DNA from: CAYNRA01 sp046296415
GTDB taxonomy: Bacteria; Bacteroidota; Bacteroidia; Cytophagales; Spirosomataceae
NCBI GenBank assembly: GCA_046296415.1
Contig: JBKBLN010000002.1
Coordinates: 1,086,430-1,150,429, forward strand
DNA: 64,000 nt
Direction: 5' to 3'
In this document: positions 42,854 through 52,377 of the stretch, piece by piece
How positions within the stretch are numbered: the stretch's first letter is position 1
How the letters are laid out: every line of letters starts with the position of its first letter
Position numbers and translations under genes: made by a program
The notes under the pieces: model-generated
Told to the model about the DNA's origin: nothing
Databases searched by the model: none
Seen by the model: the letters and a program-made list of their open reading frames with translations, nothing else

Positions 42854-45178
42854 CTATCTTTTTTTACGTCGGCTGGATTTAGTCGACGTTTTTTTGGGTC
42901 TAGCCGGTTTCGAGCGGCGCGTATCTCGTCTTCCTCCTCCGTGCCCTCCACGCCGAGCATGGGAAGATCGGCTGGCATCGGCGAGCACCAAGTCGATACT
43001 TCGGCTGGCTAAATCGGCTTGTTTGACTTTCACCTGAATGGCATCCCCAAAGGTGTATATTTTACCCGTTGCTTGACCGATGATTCGGTAGTTCTCTTGG
43101 TCGAGGCTATAGTAGTCGTCCGATAAATCGGCCAGACGAATCATACCCTCGCAATTGGTGTCGTTCATTTCGACAAAGATCCCAAAGTCAGTCACCCCGG
43201 TAATGACTCCCGTGTACACGACATCCTCGTCTTGGTAGGTCATGTATTCAACTTGTTTGTACTTGATGGAGGCACGTTCGGCATCGGCGGCCATTTTTTC
43301 TCGCTCCGAACTATGTTTACATTGGGTTTCAATCTCCACTTTGCCTGGTACAGCATAGCCATGTAAGTAGCGATGCAATAACCGGTGGGCCATCATGTCG
43401 GGATACCGACGAATGGGCGAGGTAAAATGAGAATAATGGGCAAAAGCCAATCCAAAATGACCAATGGTTTGGGTCGAATATTTGGCTTTGGACATCGTTC
43501 GGATGGCCAGTGATTCCAAAACGTTTTGGATGGGTGTTCCTTCAATTTTTTGAACGAGCGCATTCAACGATTTCGAAAGCACGTCATTGGATTGTGTTTT
43601 AACGGTATAACCCAACTTTCCAGCGAAACGAGCGAAGATTTCGACTTTTTCAGGATTCGGTGGCTCGTGAATCCGGTATACCATGGTAGGGGCTTGTTCT
43701 CCCGCCTCTGCTTTTTTAGGGCGTTTGGATTTAGGAAGAAAATGTTGAAAGTATACAAACTCAGCCACCTGTTTGTTGGCCAAAAGCATGAATTCCTCGA
43801 TCAGTTTATGCGCATCTTTCCGGACCTTCGTGTAGAGTCCGGTGGGGCGTCCTTGGTCGTCTAATCGGAATTTCACTTCCGGTGATTCAAAGTTAAACGC
43901 CCCTTTTTTAAATCGCTTTTCCCGTAAAATATGGGCAAAGGTATTGAGCTGTGTCAGCACCGGACCGTATTTTTCTTGGATCGCCTCATCCGAATAAACG
44001 CCCTCGATCACTTCTTGGGCTTCCTCGTAGGCAAATCGATGGTCGGAGTGGATGATGGCCCGTCCAAACCATTCGTCGATCACCTTGCCGGAGTCGTCCA
44101 TGGTAAAGACGGCAGAAAAGACCAGTTTATCTTCGTGAGGCCGCAACGAACACAGATTATTGGAAAGCTTTTCGGGTAGCATCGGGATGGTCCGATCGAC
44201 CAAATAGACGGACGTGGCGCGTCGAAAAGCCTCTTGTTCAATGATGGAATCTTCTTTGACGTAGTGGGTCACATCGGCGATATGGACGCCAACTTCAAAA
44301 TGCCCATTTTCAAGGAGTTGAAAACTAATGGCATCGTCAAAGTCTTTGGCGTCATGCGGGTCGATGGTGAAAGTAAGGACCGACCGGAAGTCGCGTCGGC
44401 GCTGAATTTCTTCCTCCGAAATGTGTTCAGAAATGGCTTGAGCGGCTGCCTCCACCTCTTCCGGAAAACGGATGGGCAATCCGAATTCAGCCAGAATGGC
44501 GTGCATTTCGGCATCATTTTGCCCCTTTTTTCCCAAGATATCTACTACCCTTCCGGAAGCTTGTTTGGGTCCTTCAGGAAACGTCAGTACTTCCACCAAG
44601 GCGATGTCGTCAGGTTCAACACCGGCTAAGTTCCCTTTGGCAATGAAGATTTCTTGGTGAATGGTTCGGCTATCGGAACGAAAGAGACCGTAGTTAGGAA
44701 AAACTTTCACACGACCCACCAAGGTTTGAGGGGCACGTTCAAGAATTCGAATCACACGCCCCTCGGGATTGTCGCCTCCACGCCGCTTGCGATTGGGAAT
44801 AATTTTTACCTCGACGGTATCTCCATGCCAAGCTTCGTGGAGATCGTCGGCTTCAATGTAAATATCGGGTTGTCCTTCTTCATGACGAATGAAGGCAAAG
44901 CGGGGATTCACAAAATCGACCCGCCCAATCACAAGGTCATTGGAAGGGGTGGGTTGGAGGTTGGCGGCGTATCTACCACGGCCTACCTCGCGTAATTTTC
45001 CTTTTTCCTCTAATTCTTCGATAATGAGTTGAACAAAAAGGACATCTTGTTCGTCATATATTGAAAAGGCGTTAAGAAAATCGTTGAGGGTAAGAGGTCG
45101 AGGAGTAGGCTGAGCAAAAAAATGGAATATATCGTCTCGTGTAACGTCGTTTTGGGACTTCTTTTTTTTGGATTTCAT
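42854..45178 (-). CDS. rnr: Ribonuclease R
   Basis: A 774-residue processive 3'-5' exoribonuclease of the RNase II/R family, which degrades structured RNA. Cold-shock domains occupy the first 240 residues (for example GRGRYAANLQPTPSNDLVIGRVDF). The RNB catalytic domain has TIDPHDAKDFDDAIS with the metal-binding aspartates, GVHIADVTHYV and TSPIRRYPDMMAHRLLH. An S1 domain follows (VYTGVITGVTDFGIFVEMNDTNCEGMIRL), then a Lys/Arg-rich tail. It starts about 150 bases from the DUF5916 gene, from which it diverges. Confidence 0.96.
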   Translation of the reverse strand: MKSKKKKSQNDVTRDDIFHFFAQPTPRPLTLNDFLNAFSIYDEQDVLFVQLIIEELEEKGKLREVGRGRYAANLQPTPSNDLVIGRVDFVNPRFAFIRHEEGQPDIYIEADDLHEAWHGDTVEVKIIPNRKRRGGDNPEGRVIRILERAPQTLVGRVKVFPNYGLFRSDSRTIHQEIFIAKGNLAGVEPDDIALVEVLTFPEGPKQASGRVVDILGKKGQNDAEMHAILAEFGLPIRFPEEVEAAAQAISEHISEEEIQRRRDFRSVLTFTIDPHDAKDFDDAISFQLLENGHFEVGVHIADVTHYVKEDSIIEQEAFRRATSVYLVDRTIPMLPEKLSNNLCSLRPHEDKLVFSAVFTMDDSGKVIDEWFGRAIIHSDHRFAYEEAQEVIEGVYSDEAIQEKYGPVLTQLNTFAHILREKRFKKGAFNFESPEVKFRLDDQGRPTGLYTKVRKDAHKLIEEFMLLANKQVAEFVYFQHFLPKSKRPKKAEAGEQAPTMVYRIHEPPNPEKVEIFARFAGKLGYTVKTQSNDVLSKSLNALVQKIEGTPIQNVLESLAIRTMSKAKYSTQTIGHFGLAFAHYSHFTSPIRRYPDMMAHRLLHRYLHGYAVPGKVEIETQCKHSSEREKMAADAERASIKYKQVEYMTYQDEDVVYTGVITGVTDFGIFVEMNDTNCEGMIRLADLSDDYYSLDQENYRIIGQATGKIYTFGDAIQVKVKQADLASRSIDLVLADASRSSHARRGGHGGGRRDTRRSKPARPKKTSTKSSRRKKR

Positions 45179-45327
45179 GTCTTACAGGAAAAATTTTTTA
45201 AAGGTAGCAATAAATCGCAGGGGCGGAGAGGAAGATTATCAGTAATTTAGCGATCTTTGCGCAATTTTACAAATTACCTAGCTATACTCGTTTGACAACG
45301 ACCTAACCTATAATAAAAGTTCAATCC

Positions 45328-47616
45328 ATGCCATTGACCCGTTGGCTGATTATACTACTTACACTCTTTTACTACCCTAGCACCGCGCAAGGAGACCGTG
45401 TGTATGGGATTCGACAAACCTCGAGCCCCATCAAGGTAGATGGTATTTTAGATGAATTGATGTGGGAATCCGCACAGATTGCCACCGATTTCTCATTAAC
45501 TCGACCGTATGATACGGCTCAAGCAACCTATCAAACGGAAGTTCGTCTTTTGTTCGACCAGCAATTTGTCTATGTGGCGGCCAAAATTTATCAGAAACGA
45601 GAGACCTACACCATTTCATCGTACCGTCGAGACTTTGAAGGCGGCACGAGTGACGTTTTTACCATCAATTTTGATACATACAAAGATCGCCTTAATGGAT
45701 TTCAGTTCGGGGTCTCCCCTCTCAATGTCCAACGCGAGGGGCTCATTTTTAATGGACAGGATATTGATTATTCCTGGGACAATCGTTGGTTCTCACAGGT
45801 TAAAAACTACGACGAGTATTGGACGTTGGAATTTGCCATTCCATTCAAAACACTACGGTACAAGGTCAACCCAGGAGATAATAGTTGGCATGTTAATTTT
45901 GGACGAAATTTCATGCTCACCAATGAAATATCCAATTGGTCGAAAGTTCCTAGGAATTTCAGGTCTCACAATTTAGGTTTTGCAGGACGACTTGAATGGG
46001 TGGATGCCCCCCCTAACCCATCGACTAATATAGCCCTCATTCCCTATGTATCGGGGGGAATTCAACGGGATTTCCCGAGGAGTGCCGAAGACCTAAAAGC
46101 CTTTAATCCAACCACCCAAACATCGTCGGGTATAGGATTTGATGCCAAAGTGGCCGTTACCCCAGCCTTGAATTTGGACATAACAGTCAACCCCGATTTC
46201 TCGCAAGTAGAAGTTGATCAGCAACAAACCAATCTTTCTCGATTTGAGCTATTTTTCCCGGAACGAAGGCAATTCTTCATCGAAAACGCCGATCTTTTCG
46301 GAGGTTTTGGCTTTCCTAGTACACGCCCTTTCTTCTCTCGTCGCATTGGATTAGCCCGAAATCCCAGAACGGGACTCGTTCAACAAGTACCCATTACGGC
46401 TGGACTTCGACTCAGTGGAAAACTCAACGACGACTGGCGCATCGGCATATTGAATATGCAAACGCGTAAAACACAGGTCGGTGAGGACATCTTACCAGCA
46501 TCCAATTATTCATTGGTTACCCTCCAAAAGAAAATCTGGACGCGGTCTGCCTTGTCAGGATTTGTGGTAAATAAGGAAACCTTTACTGAGGCTCTAGATC
46601 CCAATCGACGAAATGACTTCAACCGATTCAATCGGGTTGGTGGATTGGAATTCAACTTTTTTACTCCCGATAACCGCTGGGAAGCTGAATCGTATGCGCA
46701 TTTTTCTTCTTCCCCAAATCAAGGGGCAGATGCCACCAGCCTTGGCCAATACATCGGCTACCACCATCCAAACATTGACCTAAACTTAGGTGTAAATCGT
46801 GTCGGCCGAGATTTTGTTGCAGAAACCGGATTTGTGCCGCGAACCGGGGTGATTTCGGTATTTCGGCCAGCTTCTCTGATTCTAAATCCAAAGAATGAAA
46901 AAATAGCCAAGCGCATCAACGCCTATGGAATAGGAACGGATGGCCAAGACACCTATGATTTACAAGGTAAATTATTGGATCGGGAAACGGGTATTTTTGC
47001 CTACATCACATCGCCTACCCGATCTGAGTTTTCCGTTGGATATTTCAAAGGATATACCTATTTGTTCTACCCCTTTGACCCAACCAATGCGCAAGACAAT
47101 CCAGATCCTCTTTTTTCTCGAGATGTGGTCCCCTTACCAGTAGGAGGATACCATTATGAAGCTTTTTTCTTGAATTTAGAAACAGGCGCTCGTAAGAATT
47201 TACAAGGAATGATTGATTGGTTTATTGGTGATTATTTCAATGGCAAAGGAACCGGACTGAAAGGTCGGTTGACGTATCGACTTCAACCCCTTGGTACCAT
47301 TTCCTTGGATGCTAATTTTACGGCCATCGATCTACCAAAACCTTACAATAGCATTCGGTATTGGTTGGTAGGCCCGCGGGCAGAATTGGCTTTCTCCCGG
47401 TCGGTATTTTTCAGTACCTTTTTTCAATACAATACCCAGACCAATAATACAAATATCAACACTCGGCTTCAGTGGCGTTTTAAGCCGGTTAGTGATTTGT
47501 TTGTGGTGTATACCGACAATTATTTTGCGGAGTCGGTACGTCACTTCCAAATCCCGGCCTGGACACCAAAAAGCCGGGCTTTGGTCGTGAAGTTTACGTA
47601 TTGGTTGAATATGTGA
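45328..47616 (+). CDS. DUF5916 protein with CBM9-like N-terminal domain, likely outer membrane
   Basis: A 762-residue exported protein with a signal peptide ending near YPSTAQG. Residues about 30-215 form a carbohydrate-binding family 9-like domain: SPIKVDGILDELMWESAQIATDF, EVRLLFDQQFVYVAAKIYQ, RDFEGGTSDVFTINFDTYKD and WTLEFAIPFKTLRY. The remaining ~540 residues are DUF5916, with alternating barrel-like strands (VEVDQQQTNLSRFELFFPERRQFFIENADLFGG) and an aromatic-rich C-terminal strand ending in YWLNM. It is widespread in Bacteroidota outer membranes and of unknown function. It stops five bases before the convergent oxidoreductase gene. Confidence 0.85.
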   Translation: MPLTRWLIILLTLFYYPSTAQGDRVYGIRQTSSPIKVDGILDELMWESAQIATDFSLTRPYDTAQATYQTEVRLLFDQQFVYVAAKIYQKRETYTISSYRRDFEGGTSDVFTINFDTYKDRLNGFQFGVSPLNVQREGLIFNGQDIDYSWDNRWFSQVKNYDEYWTLEFAIPFKTLRYKVNPGDNSWHVNFGRNFMLTNEISNWSKVPRNFRSHNLGFAGRLEWVDAPPNPSTNIALIPYVSGGIQRDFPRSAEDLKAFNPTTQTSSGIGFDAKVAVTPALNLDITVNPDFSQVEVDQQQTNLSRFELFFPERRQFFIENADLFGGFGFPSTRPFFSRRIGLARNPRTGLVQQVPITAGLRLSGKLNDDWRIGILNMQTRKTQVGEDILPASNYSLVTLQKKIWTRSALSGFVVNKETFTEALDPNRRNDFNRFNRVGGLEFNFFTPDNRWEAESYAHFSSSPNQGADATSLGQYIGYHHPNIDLNLGVNRVGRDFVAETGFVPRTGVISVFRPASLILNPKNEKIAKRINAYGIGTDGQDTYDLQGKLLDRETGIFAYITSPTRSEFSVGYFKGYTYLFYPFDPTNAQDNPDPLFSRDVVPLPVGGYHYEAFFLNLETGARKNLQGMIDWFIGDYFNGKGTGLKGRLTYRLQPLGTISLDANFTAIDLPKPYNSIRYWLVGPRAELAFSRSVFFSTFFQYNTQTNNTNINTRLQWRFKPVSDLFVVYTDNYFAESVRHFQIPAWTPKSRALVVKFTYWLNM

Positions 47617-47621
47617 TAGGT

Positions 47622-48956
47622 TTAATATAAAAAAGGTTTCCCTCCAGCCATCACCTCCTGCTTTTTAGGATCAAATGTCACACGTTGCCCAGTTCGATAG
47701 GCAGCAGTGGCCATGATGGTCGCAATGGAATGCTGGTATCCTGCTTCGATGGGTGCGTTGGGAGTTTTCCGAGAGCGCACACACTCCATCCAATTTCGAA
47801 CATGCTCAAATGTAAGTACGTCTCCACCTGTATTCGCACTTGTTTCTACTTTGGCCCCTTGTAATATTCGTTTAGTCAGCAAATTCGGCTTCATGTTCAT
47901 TTCCTTCGCCTCCCATTCAACCATCCCACCGGTGGGACTGATTTCATTGGTGTCTAGGTTGATCATCCCTGCATTCGAATAATACAATTCCTTGGTTCCG
48001 CCTGCACTGTTGGAAAAACGGGAGGTAAATTGAACTTGAAAACCCGTTGAAGGATCATCTTGAGGGCCATAATCAAATACCACAGTCAAGGTATCTGGAT
48101 TGGTCCGGCCGTCTTTCCATTGGTAAATTCCCCCATTGGCGACTGCACTACGAGGGTGCTCAAGTCCTGAAAACCAATGGACGGTATCGATTTGGTGACT
48201 CATCCACTGGCCTGGGATTCCGGAAGAGTACGGCCAAAACAAGCGGTATTCTAAATATTTTCGAGGATCGAAAGCTACTTTGGGTCGATTCAAAAGATAA
48301 CGTGCCCAATCAACATCTGCCTCTCGACAGTCCGCCACTAGAGCAGGTCGACGCCAACGTCCGGGCTGATTCACGTTCCACATCAATTCCACCATCACAA
48401 TCGGTCCAAATTCACCAGAACGAATGAATTCATTGGCCGCATGGTAGTTGGCCCCGCTACGGCGTTGGGAGCCAATCTGAACTATTTTCCCTGATTTTTT
48501 AACCGCCGCCAGTACCGCCCGGTTGTCCAACATGGTTTCAGCCAACGGCTTTTCGGTGTACGCGTCGCAACCCGCTTGAACAGCCTCGATCGTATGAATG
48601 GCATGCTGGAAGTCAGCCGTACTTATGAAAACGGCATCTACGGACTTGGAAGCATAAAGTTCATCATTATTTCGAAACATTTGGACGTTCGTTCCGAGCG
48701 CTTTATCAATTCCAGCCTTCCCCTCCTCTCGGCGTCGTTTCCAAATATCGGAAACGGCCACCATTTCAAAGTTCATGGATTTACTCAATTCTTTGAAAGG
48801 AGGAATATGAGAAAAACGGAACCGATCCGAGTACCCAATGCAGCCAACCCGAACCCGGTCATTGGCTCCTAGGATTTTCCCATAACTGGATACAGAGAAG
48901 CCCGTGGCTACTCCAGCATAAATGGATTTTTTAATGAATTCGCGGCGAGTTGTCAT
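47622..48956 (-). CDS. Gfo/Idh/MocA family oxidoreductase, exported
   Basis: A 444-residue NAD(P)-dependent sugar oxidoreductase. The N-terminus MTTRREFIKKSIYAGVATGFSVSSYG is a twin-arginine signal (RREFIKK), so it probably works folded in the periplasm. The Rossmann segment VRVGCIGYSDRFRFSHIPPF follows, then KSVDAVFISTADFQHAIHTIEAVQAGCDAYTEKPLAETM with the catalytic Lys in EKPLA. Such exported enzymes oxidise glycosides at C3. The next gene on the same strand, six bases upstream, has two DUF1080 domains, and that pairing supports a 3-keto sugar pathway. Confidence 0.9.
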   Translation of the reverse strand: MTTRREFIKKSIYAGVATGFSVSSYGKILGANDRVRVGCIGYSDRFRFSHIPPFKELSKSMNFEMVAVSDIWKRRREEGKAGIDKALGTNVQMFRNNDELYASKSVDAVFISTADFQHAIHTIEAVQAGCDAYTEKPLAETMLDNRAVLAAVKKSGKIVQIGSQRRSGANYHAANEFIRSGEFGPIVMVELMWNVNQPGRWRRPALVADCREADVDWARYLLNRPKVAFDPRKYLEYRLFWPYSSGIPGQWMSHQIDTVHWFSGLEHPRSAVANGGIYQWKDGRTNPDTLTVVFDYGPQDDPSTGFQVQFTSRFSNSAGGTKELYYSNAGMINLDTNEISPTGGMVEWEAKEMNMKPNLLTKRILQGAKVETSANTGGDVLTFEHVRNWMECVRSRKTPNAPIEAGYQHSIATIMATAAYRTGQRVTFDPKKQEVMAGGKPFLY

Positions 48957-48961
48957 AGGGG

Positions 48962-50344
48962 TTAGAGAGGTCTAATTTTGATATTTTTGTAATGCACCAT
49001 GTCACCATGGTCTTGAAGTAAAAGTAATCCTTCGGCGGCTCCACCAAATCCTTCGTACTTCTGGTACTTTGACCGAGCCACTAAGGCGTGGTAAATGGCA
49101 CTATTTCGTTCATACCGCACCACTAAGAAACCATTAAGCCAATGTTCCACGGTTTGGTCGGGATACACTCGAATGCGGCCTTGGTTCCATTCACCGATGG
49201 GTCTTTGGAAACGTTTTTCTACTTTTTTGGAGGGGATTAAATCATATAAACTGGCCAATGTCCGATTCCCTACCACGCCCATTTTAGCGTCTGGGTGGCG
49301 CTCATCATCAAGGACCTGGTATTCGAGTCCTATACCCGACTTTCCACCTGAGTCAAAAGCTTCGTTCACAAAATACTTAACACCTGAATTGGCTCCGGGA
49401 GTCAGCTTAAAGTCAAATACCAACTCAAAAGTCCCATATGCTTTTTTAGAAACGATGTCATTACCTGTTTCAGACCCGTCGGTCCCGGCAATTTGAATAG
49501 TACCCTCTTTTACTTGCCAACGGTTATTGGGTGCGGCTTGGCTATGTACACTTCGCCAATGGTTTAACGATTGTCCATCAAACAGGAGTTCAAAGCCTTG
49601 GTGTCTTTCTTGATCGGATAAATGGTTGGATAAAAGATTGATCACCGGAGTTTGATCTAGCGGACTTGGTTTGACCTGTTTGGTATTGATTTTAATATTT
49701 CGCCACCGGATTTCGGTTCCTGGTTGTTGATTTGCCCCAATCGAATGTACTTGAAGAGCAATAAATCCTGCAGGGGTTAGATCATCTACTAAATACGCAA
49801 TGGGTTGGCCATTCACCCACGTTCGAAGGGTAGAGCCAATTGCCTCGATGCGGTACGTATTCCAACCATTTTTATTGAAGGCCGTTTTGGCGAGGGGATT
49901 TAGGTTGGGGATATACAACCAATCCCGGCGACCCTCGTCGTAAATTCCACCTGACCAGGCACGGTCAGAAGGATCGATTTCCATTTGATATCCATGTACT
50001 CGCCCATTTTGGTAGTCCGGCATGGAGAGGGAGCGAAATTGAATACCTGAATTCATCGACGGATCAACTTTTAGTTCCAATTCCAATACAAAGTCCCCGT
50101 ACGTTTTTTCGGTCGCTAAAAAAGAGTTGGGTGTATTCGCCACAGTGGTCCCCACGATCTCCCCTTTTTCTACCCGATACTTGGCTTGGCCATTTAATTG
50201 TTTCCAGCCAGTCAAGTCCTTCCCGTTGAACAGCAATTCCCAACCCGCTTTTTGTTCTGCGGTGGTTAGTGTATTTTGAGCTTCTACTTGTAAAAGTGGC
50301 ATTCCGGCCCACAAAATACCGAAGAGCTTCATCCAATTTCGCAT
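48962..50344 (-). CDS. Secreted protein with two DUF1080 (3-keto-disaccharide hydrolase type) domains
   Basis: A 460-residue exported protein, signal peptide ending near LLQVEAQ. The first domain (about residues 30-215) starts GWELLFNGKDLTGWKQLNG and contains LELELKVDPSMNSGIQFRSLS. The second (about 245-458) starts GFELLFDGQSLNHWRSVHS and contains LVFDFKLTPGANSGVKYFVNE. The matched openings suggest internal duplication. It lies six bases upstream of the Gfo/Idh/MocA gene in one operon. A perfect -7 box (TAGATTTG on the minus strand, plus 50376-50383) is 32 bases before its ATG. It would hydrolyse or lyse oxidised glycosides. Confidence 0.88.
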   Translation of the reverse strand: MRNWMKLFGILWAGMPLLQVEAQNTLTTAEQKAGWELLFNGKDLTGWKQLNGQAKYRVEKGEIVGTTVANTPNSFLATEKTYGDFVLELELKVDPSMNSGIQFRSLSMPDYQNGRVHGYQMEIDPSDRAWSGGIYDEGRRDWLYIPNLNPLAKTAFNKNGWNTYRIEAIGSTLRTWVNGQPIAYLVDDLTPAGFIALQVHSIGANQQPGTEIRWRNIKINTKQVKPSPLDQTPVINLLSNHLSDQERHQGFELLFDGQSLNHWRSVHSQAAPNNRWQVKEGTIQIAGTDGSETGNDIVSKKAYGTFELVFDFKLTPGANSGVKYFVNEAFDSGGKSGIGLEYQVLDDERHPDAKMGVVGNRTLASLYDLIPSKKVEKRFQRPIGEWNQGRIRVYPDQTVEHWLNGFLVVRYERNSAIYHALVARSKYQKYEGFGGAAEGLLLLQDHGDMVHYKNIKIRPL

Positions 50345-50375
50345 ATAATATGTTCAATTTAATCCATCAATATCA

Positions 50376-50383
50376 CAAATCTA
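50376..50383 (-). promoter_or_regulatory. -7 box for the DUF1080-oxidoreductase operon
   Basis: Reads TAGATTTG on the minus strand, an exact match to TAnnTTTG, 32 bases before the ATG at 50344. A -33 box was not identified, so activation by the divergent AraC-type regulator is possible. Confidence 0.4.
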
Positions 50384-50478
50384 TTCGATTTAATCTCGGA
50401 ATACTACTTGTTTTTTAGCGAGTTATTGCACTATATTGACTACCTTTTCCTTAAGTTGGTTAATTTACTCTTGTTCCG

Positions 50479-51321
50479 ATGGAGCCACAATTTTTAAAGA
50501 TACCAGGACCTGCCAATCAATTGTTGCGTGTATTCAACCAGACATGTTCGTTTTTCCCAACACCTTGGCATTACCATCCTGAATACGAACTGGTGTGGGT
50601 TTTGTCGAGTACGGGTCAGCGATTCATAGGTCATCACGTTGGTCGATTTTCCCCGGGAGATGTCTGTTTGATTGGATCCAATTTGCCTCATTATTACCGC
50701 AACGATCCAGATTGGGAGGGCGAGGCTCATTCATTGGTCATCCATTTTCAGGAGTCGTGGATTGCGGCCATTCCGGGTTCCGAATCGATTCTACATTTAT
50801 TAAGACGATCTGAGCGAGGGATTCATTTTGGCCCATCGGTGCTTCAGAGGATTCAACCTCAACTTGAGCGATTGATGGTCGTGGAAGGTCTGGATCGCAC
50901 CCTGATCTTTATGGCTATCTTGGATACCTTGAGTAAAACAGAAGATCTTCAGTATTTAGCCAATACCGTGGTGGCAGTGCCCCGGTCGGATGAAGACCGG
51001 ATGAATGCCGTATACCAGTGGATATTGCAAAACTACCGGCGGGATATACGGCTTCAAGACGCAGCACAACAATGTCATTTAACGGAAGAGGCCTTCTGCC
51101 GGTACTTTAAAAAAAGAACCCGAAAGACCTTCACTCAGTTTGTTAACGATCTAAGAATTGATTTTGCTTGCCAGCAACTCCAGAAAAAGCAAACCGCTAT
51201 TTCCTCCATAGGATTTGATAGCGGCTACATGACATTATCTCATTTTAATCGACAGTTCAAAGCACGGGTTGGATTATCTCCTTGGCAATACCGAGCCGCT
51301 TTTCAAACGACACAGGATTAG
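50479..51321 (+). CDS. AraC family transcriptional regulator with cupin sensor
   Basis: A 280-residue activator. Residues about 20-90 form a cupin sensor domain (TPWHYHPEYELVWVLSSTGQRFIG with HxHxE-type residues, then GDVCLIGSNLPHYYRND). Residues about 175-275 contain two AraC helix-turn-helix motifs: DIRLQDAAQQCHLTEEAFCRYFKKRTRKTF and ISSIGFDSGYMTLSHFNRQFKARVGLSPWQYR. It is divergent from the DUF1080-oxidoreductase operon with a 134-base gap, so it probably controls that operon in response to a sugar. Its stop overlaps the convergent ruvB by four bases. Confidence 0.93.
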   Translation: MEPQFLKIPGPANQLLRVFNQTCSFFPTPWHYHPEYELVWVLSSTGQRFIGHHVGRFSPGDVCLIGSNLPHYYRNDPDWEGEAHSLVIHFQESWIAAIPGSESILHLLRRSERGIHFGPSVLQRIQPQLERLMVVEGLDRTLIFMAILDTLSKTEDLQYLANTVVAVPRSDEDRMNAVYQWILQNYRRDIRLQDAAQQCHLTEEAFCRYFKKRTRKTFTQFVNDLRIDFACQQLQKKQTAISSIGFDSGYMTLSHFNRQFKARVGLSPWQYRAAFQTTQD

Positions 51322-52343
51322 AATAATTCCCCTAACTTAAAATGTGGCACTTTATTCAAGTGTTTGTAGGCTTTTTCAGTGGCTTCACGGCCTCGAGCCG
51401 TCCGTTTTAGAAAGCCTTCTTGGATCAAAAAGGGTTCGTACACCTCCTCAATGGTTTCGGCTTCCTCTCCTACGGCGGTTGCAATGGTGGAAAGTCCGAC
51501 AGGGCCCCCTTTGAACTTCTCGACAATCGTTAGTAGAATCCGGTTATCCATTTCATCTAAGCCATCCTGATCTACCTCGAGGGCCGTCAAGGCCATTTCG
51601 GCGATGGGAAGTGTGATGGTTCCGTTTCCTTTGACTTGCGCAAAGTCGCGGGTACGCCGAAGGAGGTTATTGGCGATCCGTGGGGTGCCTCGACTTCTCC
51701 TGGCGATTTCAAAAGCACCTTGTTCTTCGATCGGTGTTTGTAGAATGGCCGCAGAGCGTTGGATAATCCGACTCAGAAGGTCCGAATCATAATATTCAAG
51801 TCGGGCATTGATTCCAAATCGAGCCCGAAGTGGGGCAGTCAATAATCCCGACCGAGTGGTAGCACCGATTAGGGTAAACGGATTTAACCCAATCTGAACG
51901 CTTCGGGCATTGGGACCGGAATCGAGCATGATATCGATTTTATAATCCTCCATGGCTGAATATAGATACTCCTCCACTATGGGATTCAATCGATGAATCT
52001 CGTCGATAAACAGTACGTCAAAGGGTTCTAAGTTCGTGAGAAGTCCGGCTAAATCACTGGGTTTGTCCAGTACAGGACCTGAGGTGATCTTGATATTGGC
52101 TTTCAGCTCATTGGCAATGATATGAGAAAGCGTGGTTTTACCCAGACCGGGAGGGCCGTGGAGGAGCACGTGATCAAGAGCTTCTTGCCGTTGTTTGGCG
52201 GCGAGGACAAAAATTTTGAGGTTTTCTAAGACTTTATCTTGTCCCGAAAAATCATCAAACGACAAGGGGCGCAAAGCCCGTTCAATATCTTTTTCTTGCG
52301 GAGTTAGGCCGTCCGCATCTCCTGTTAAAAAATCTTGTCGCAT
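51318..52343 (-). CDS. ruvB: Holliday junction branch migration helicase RuvB
   Basis: Hexameric AAA+ motor that drives branch migration with RuvA in recombination and repair. The start at 52343 (MRQDFLTGDA) gives 341 residues, the usual length; a frame extending to 52442 adds a non-homologous tail. Walker A GPPGLGKTT is at about 63-71. Walker B FIDEIHRL, sensor IGATTRSG, the arginine-finger region RRSRGTPRIANNLLRRTRDF and the C-terminal winged helix (PFLIQEGFLKRTARGREAT) are all present. Confidence 0.97.
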   Translation of the reverse strand: MRQDFLTGDADGLTPQEKDIERALRPLSFDDFSGQDKVLENLKIFVLAAKQRQEALDHVLLHGPPGLGKTTLSHIIANELKANIKITSGPVLDKPSDLAGLLTNLEPFDVLFIDEIHRLNPIVEEYLYSAMEDYKIDIMLDSGPNARSVQIGLNPFTLIGATTRSGLLTAPLRARFGINARLEYYDSDLLSRIIQRSAAILQTPIEEQGAFEIARRSRGTPRIANNLLRRTRDFAQVKGNGTITLPIAEMALTALEVDQDGLDEMDNRILLTIVEKFKGGPVGLSTIATAVGEEAETIEEVYEPFLIQEGFLKRTARGREATEKAYKHLNKVPHFKLGELF

Positions 52344-52377
52344 AGCCGTGGGTTTTGGAAAATCAAAAATACAGCAT

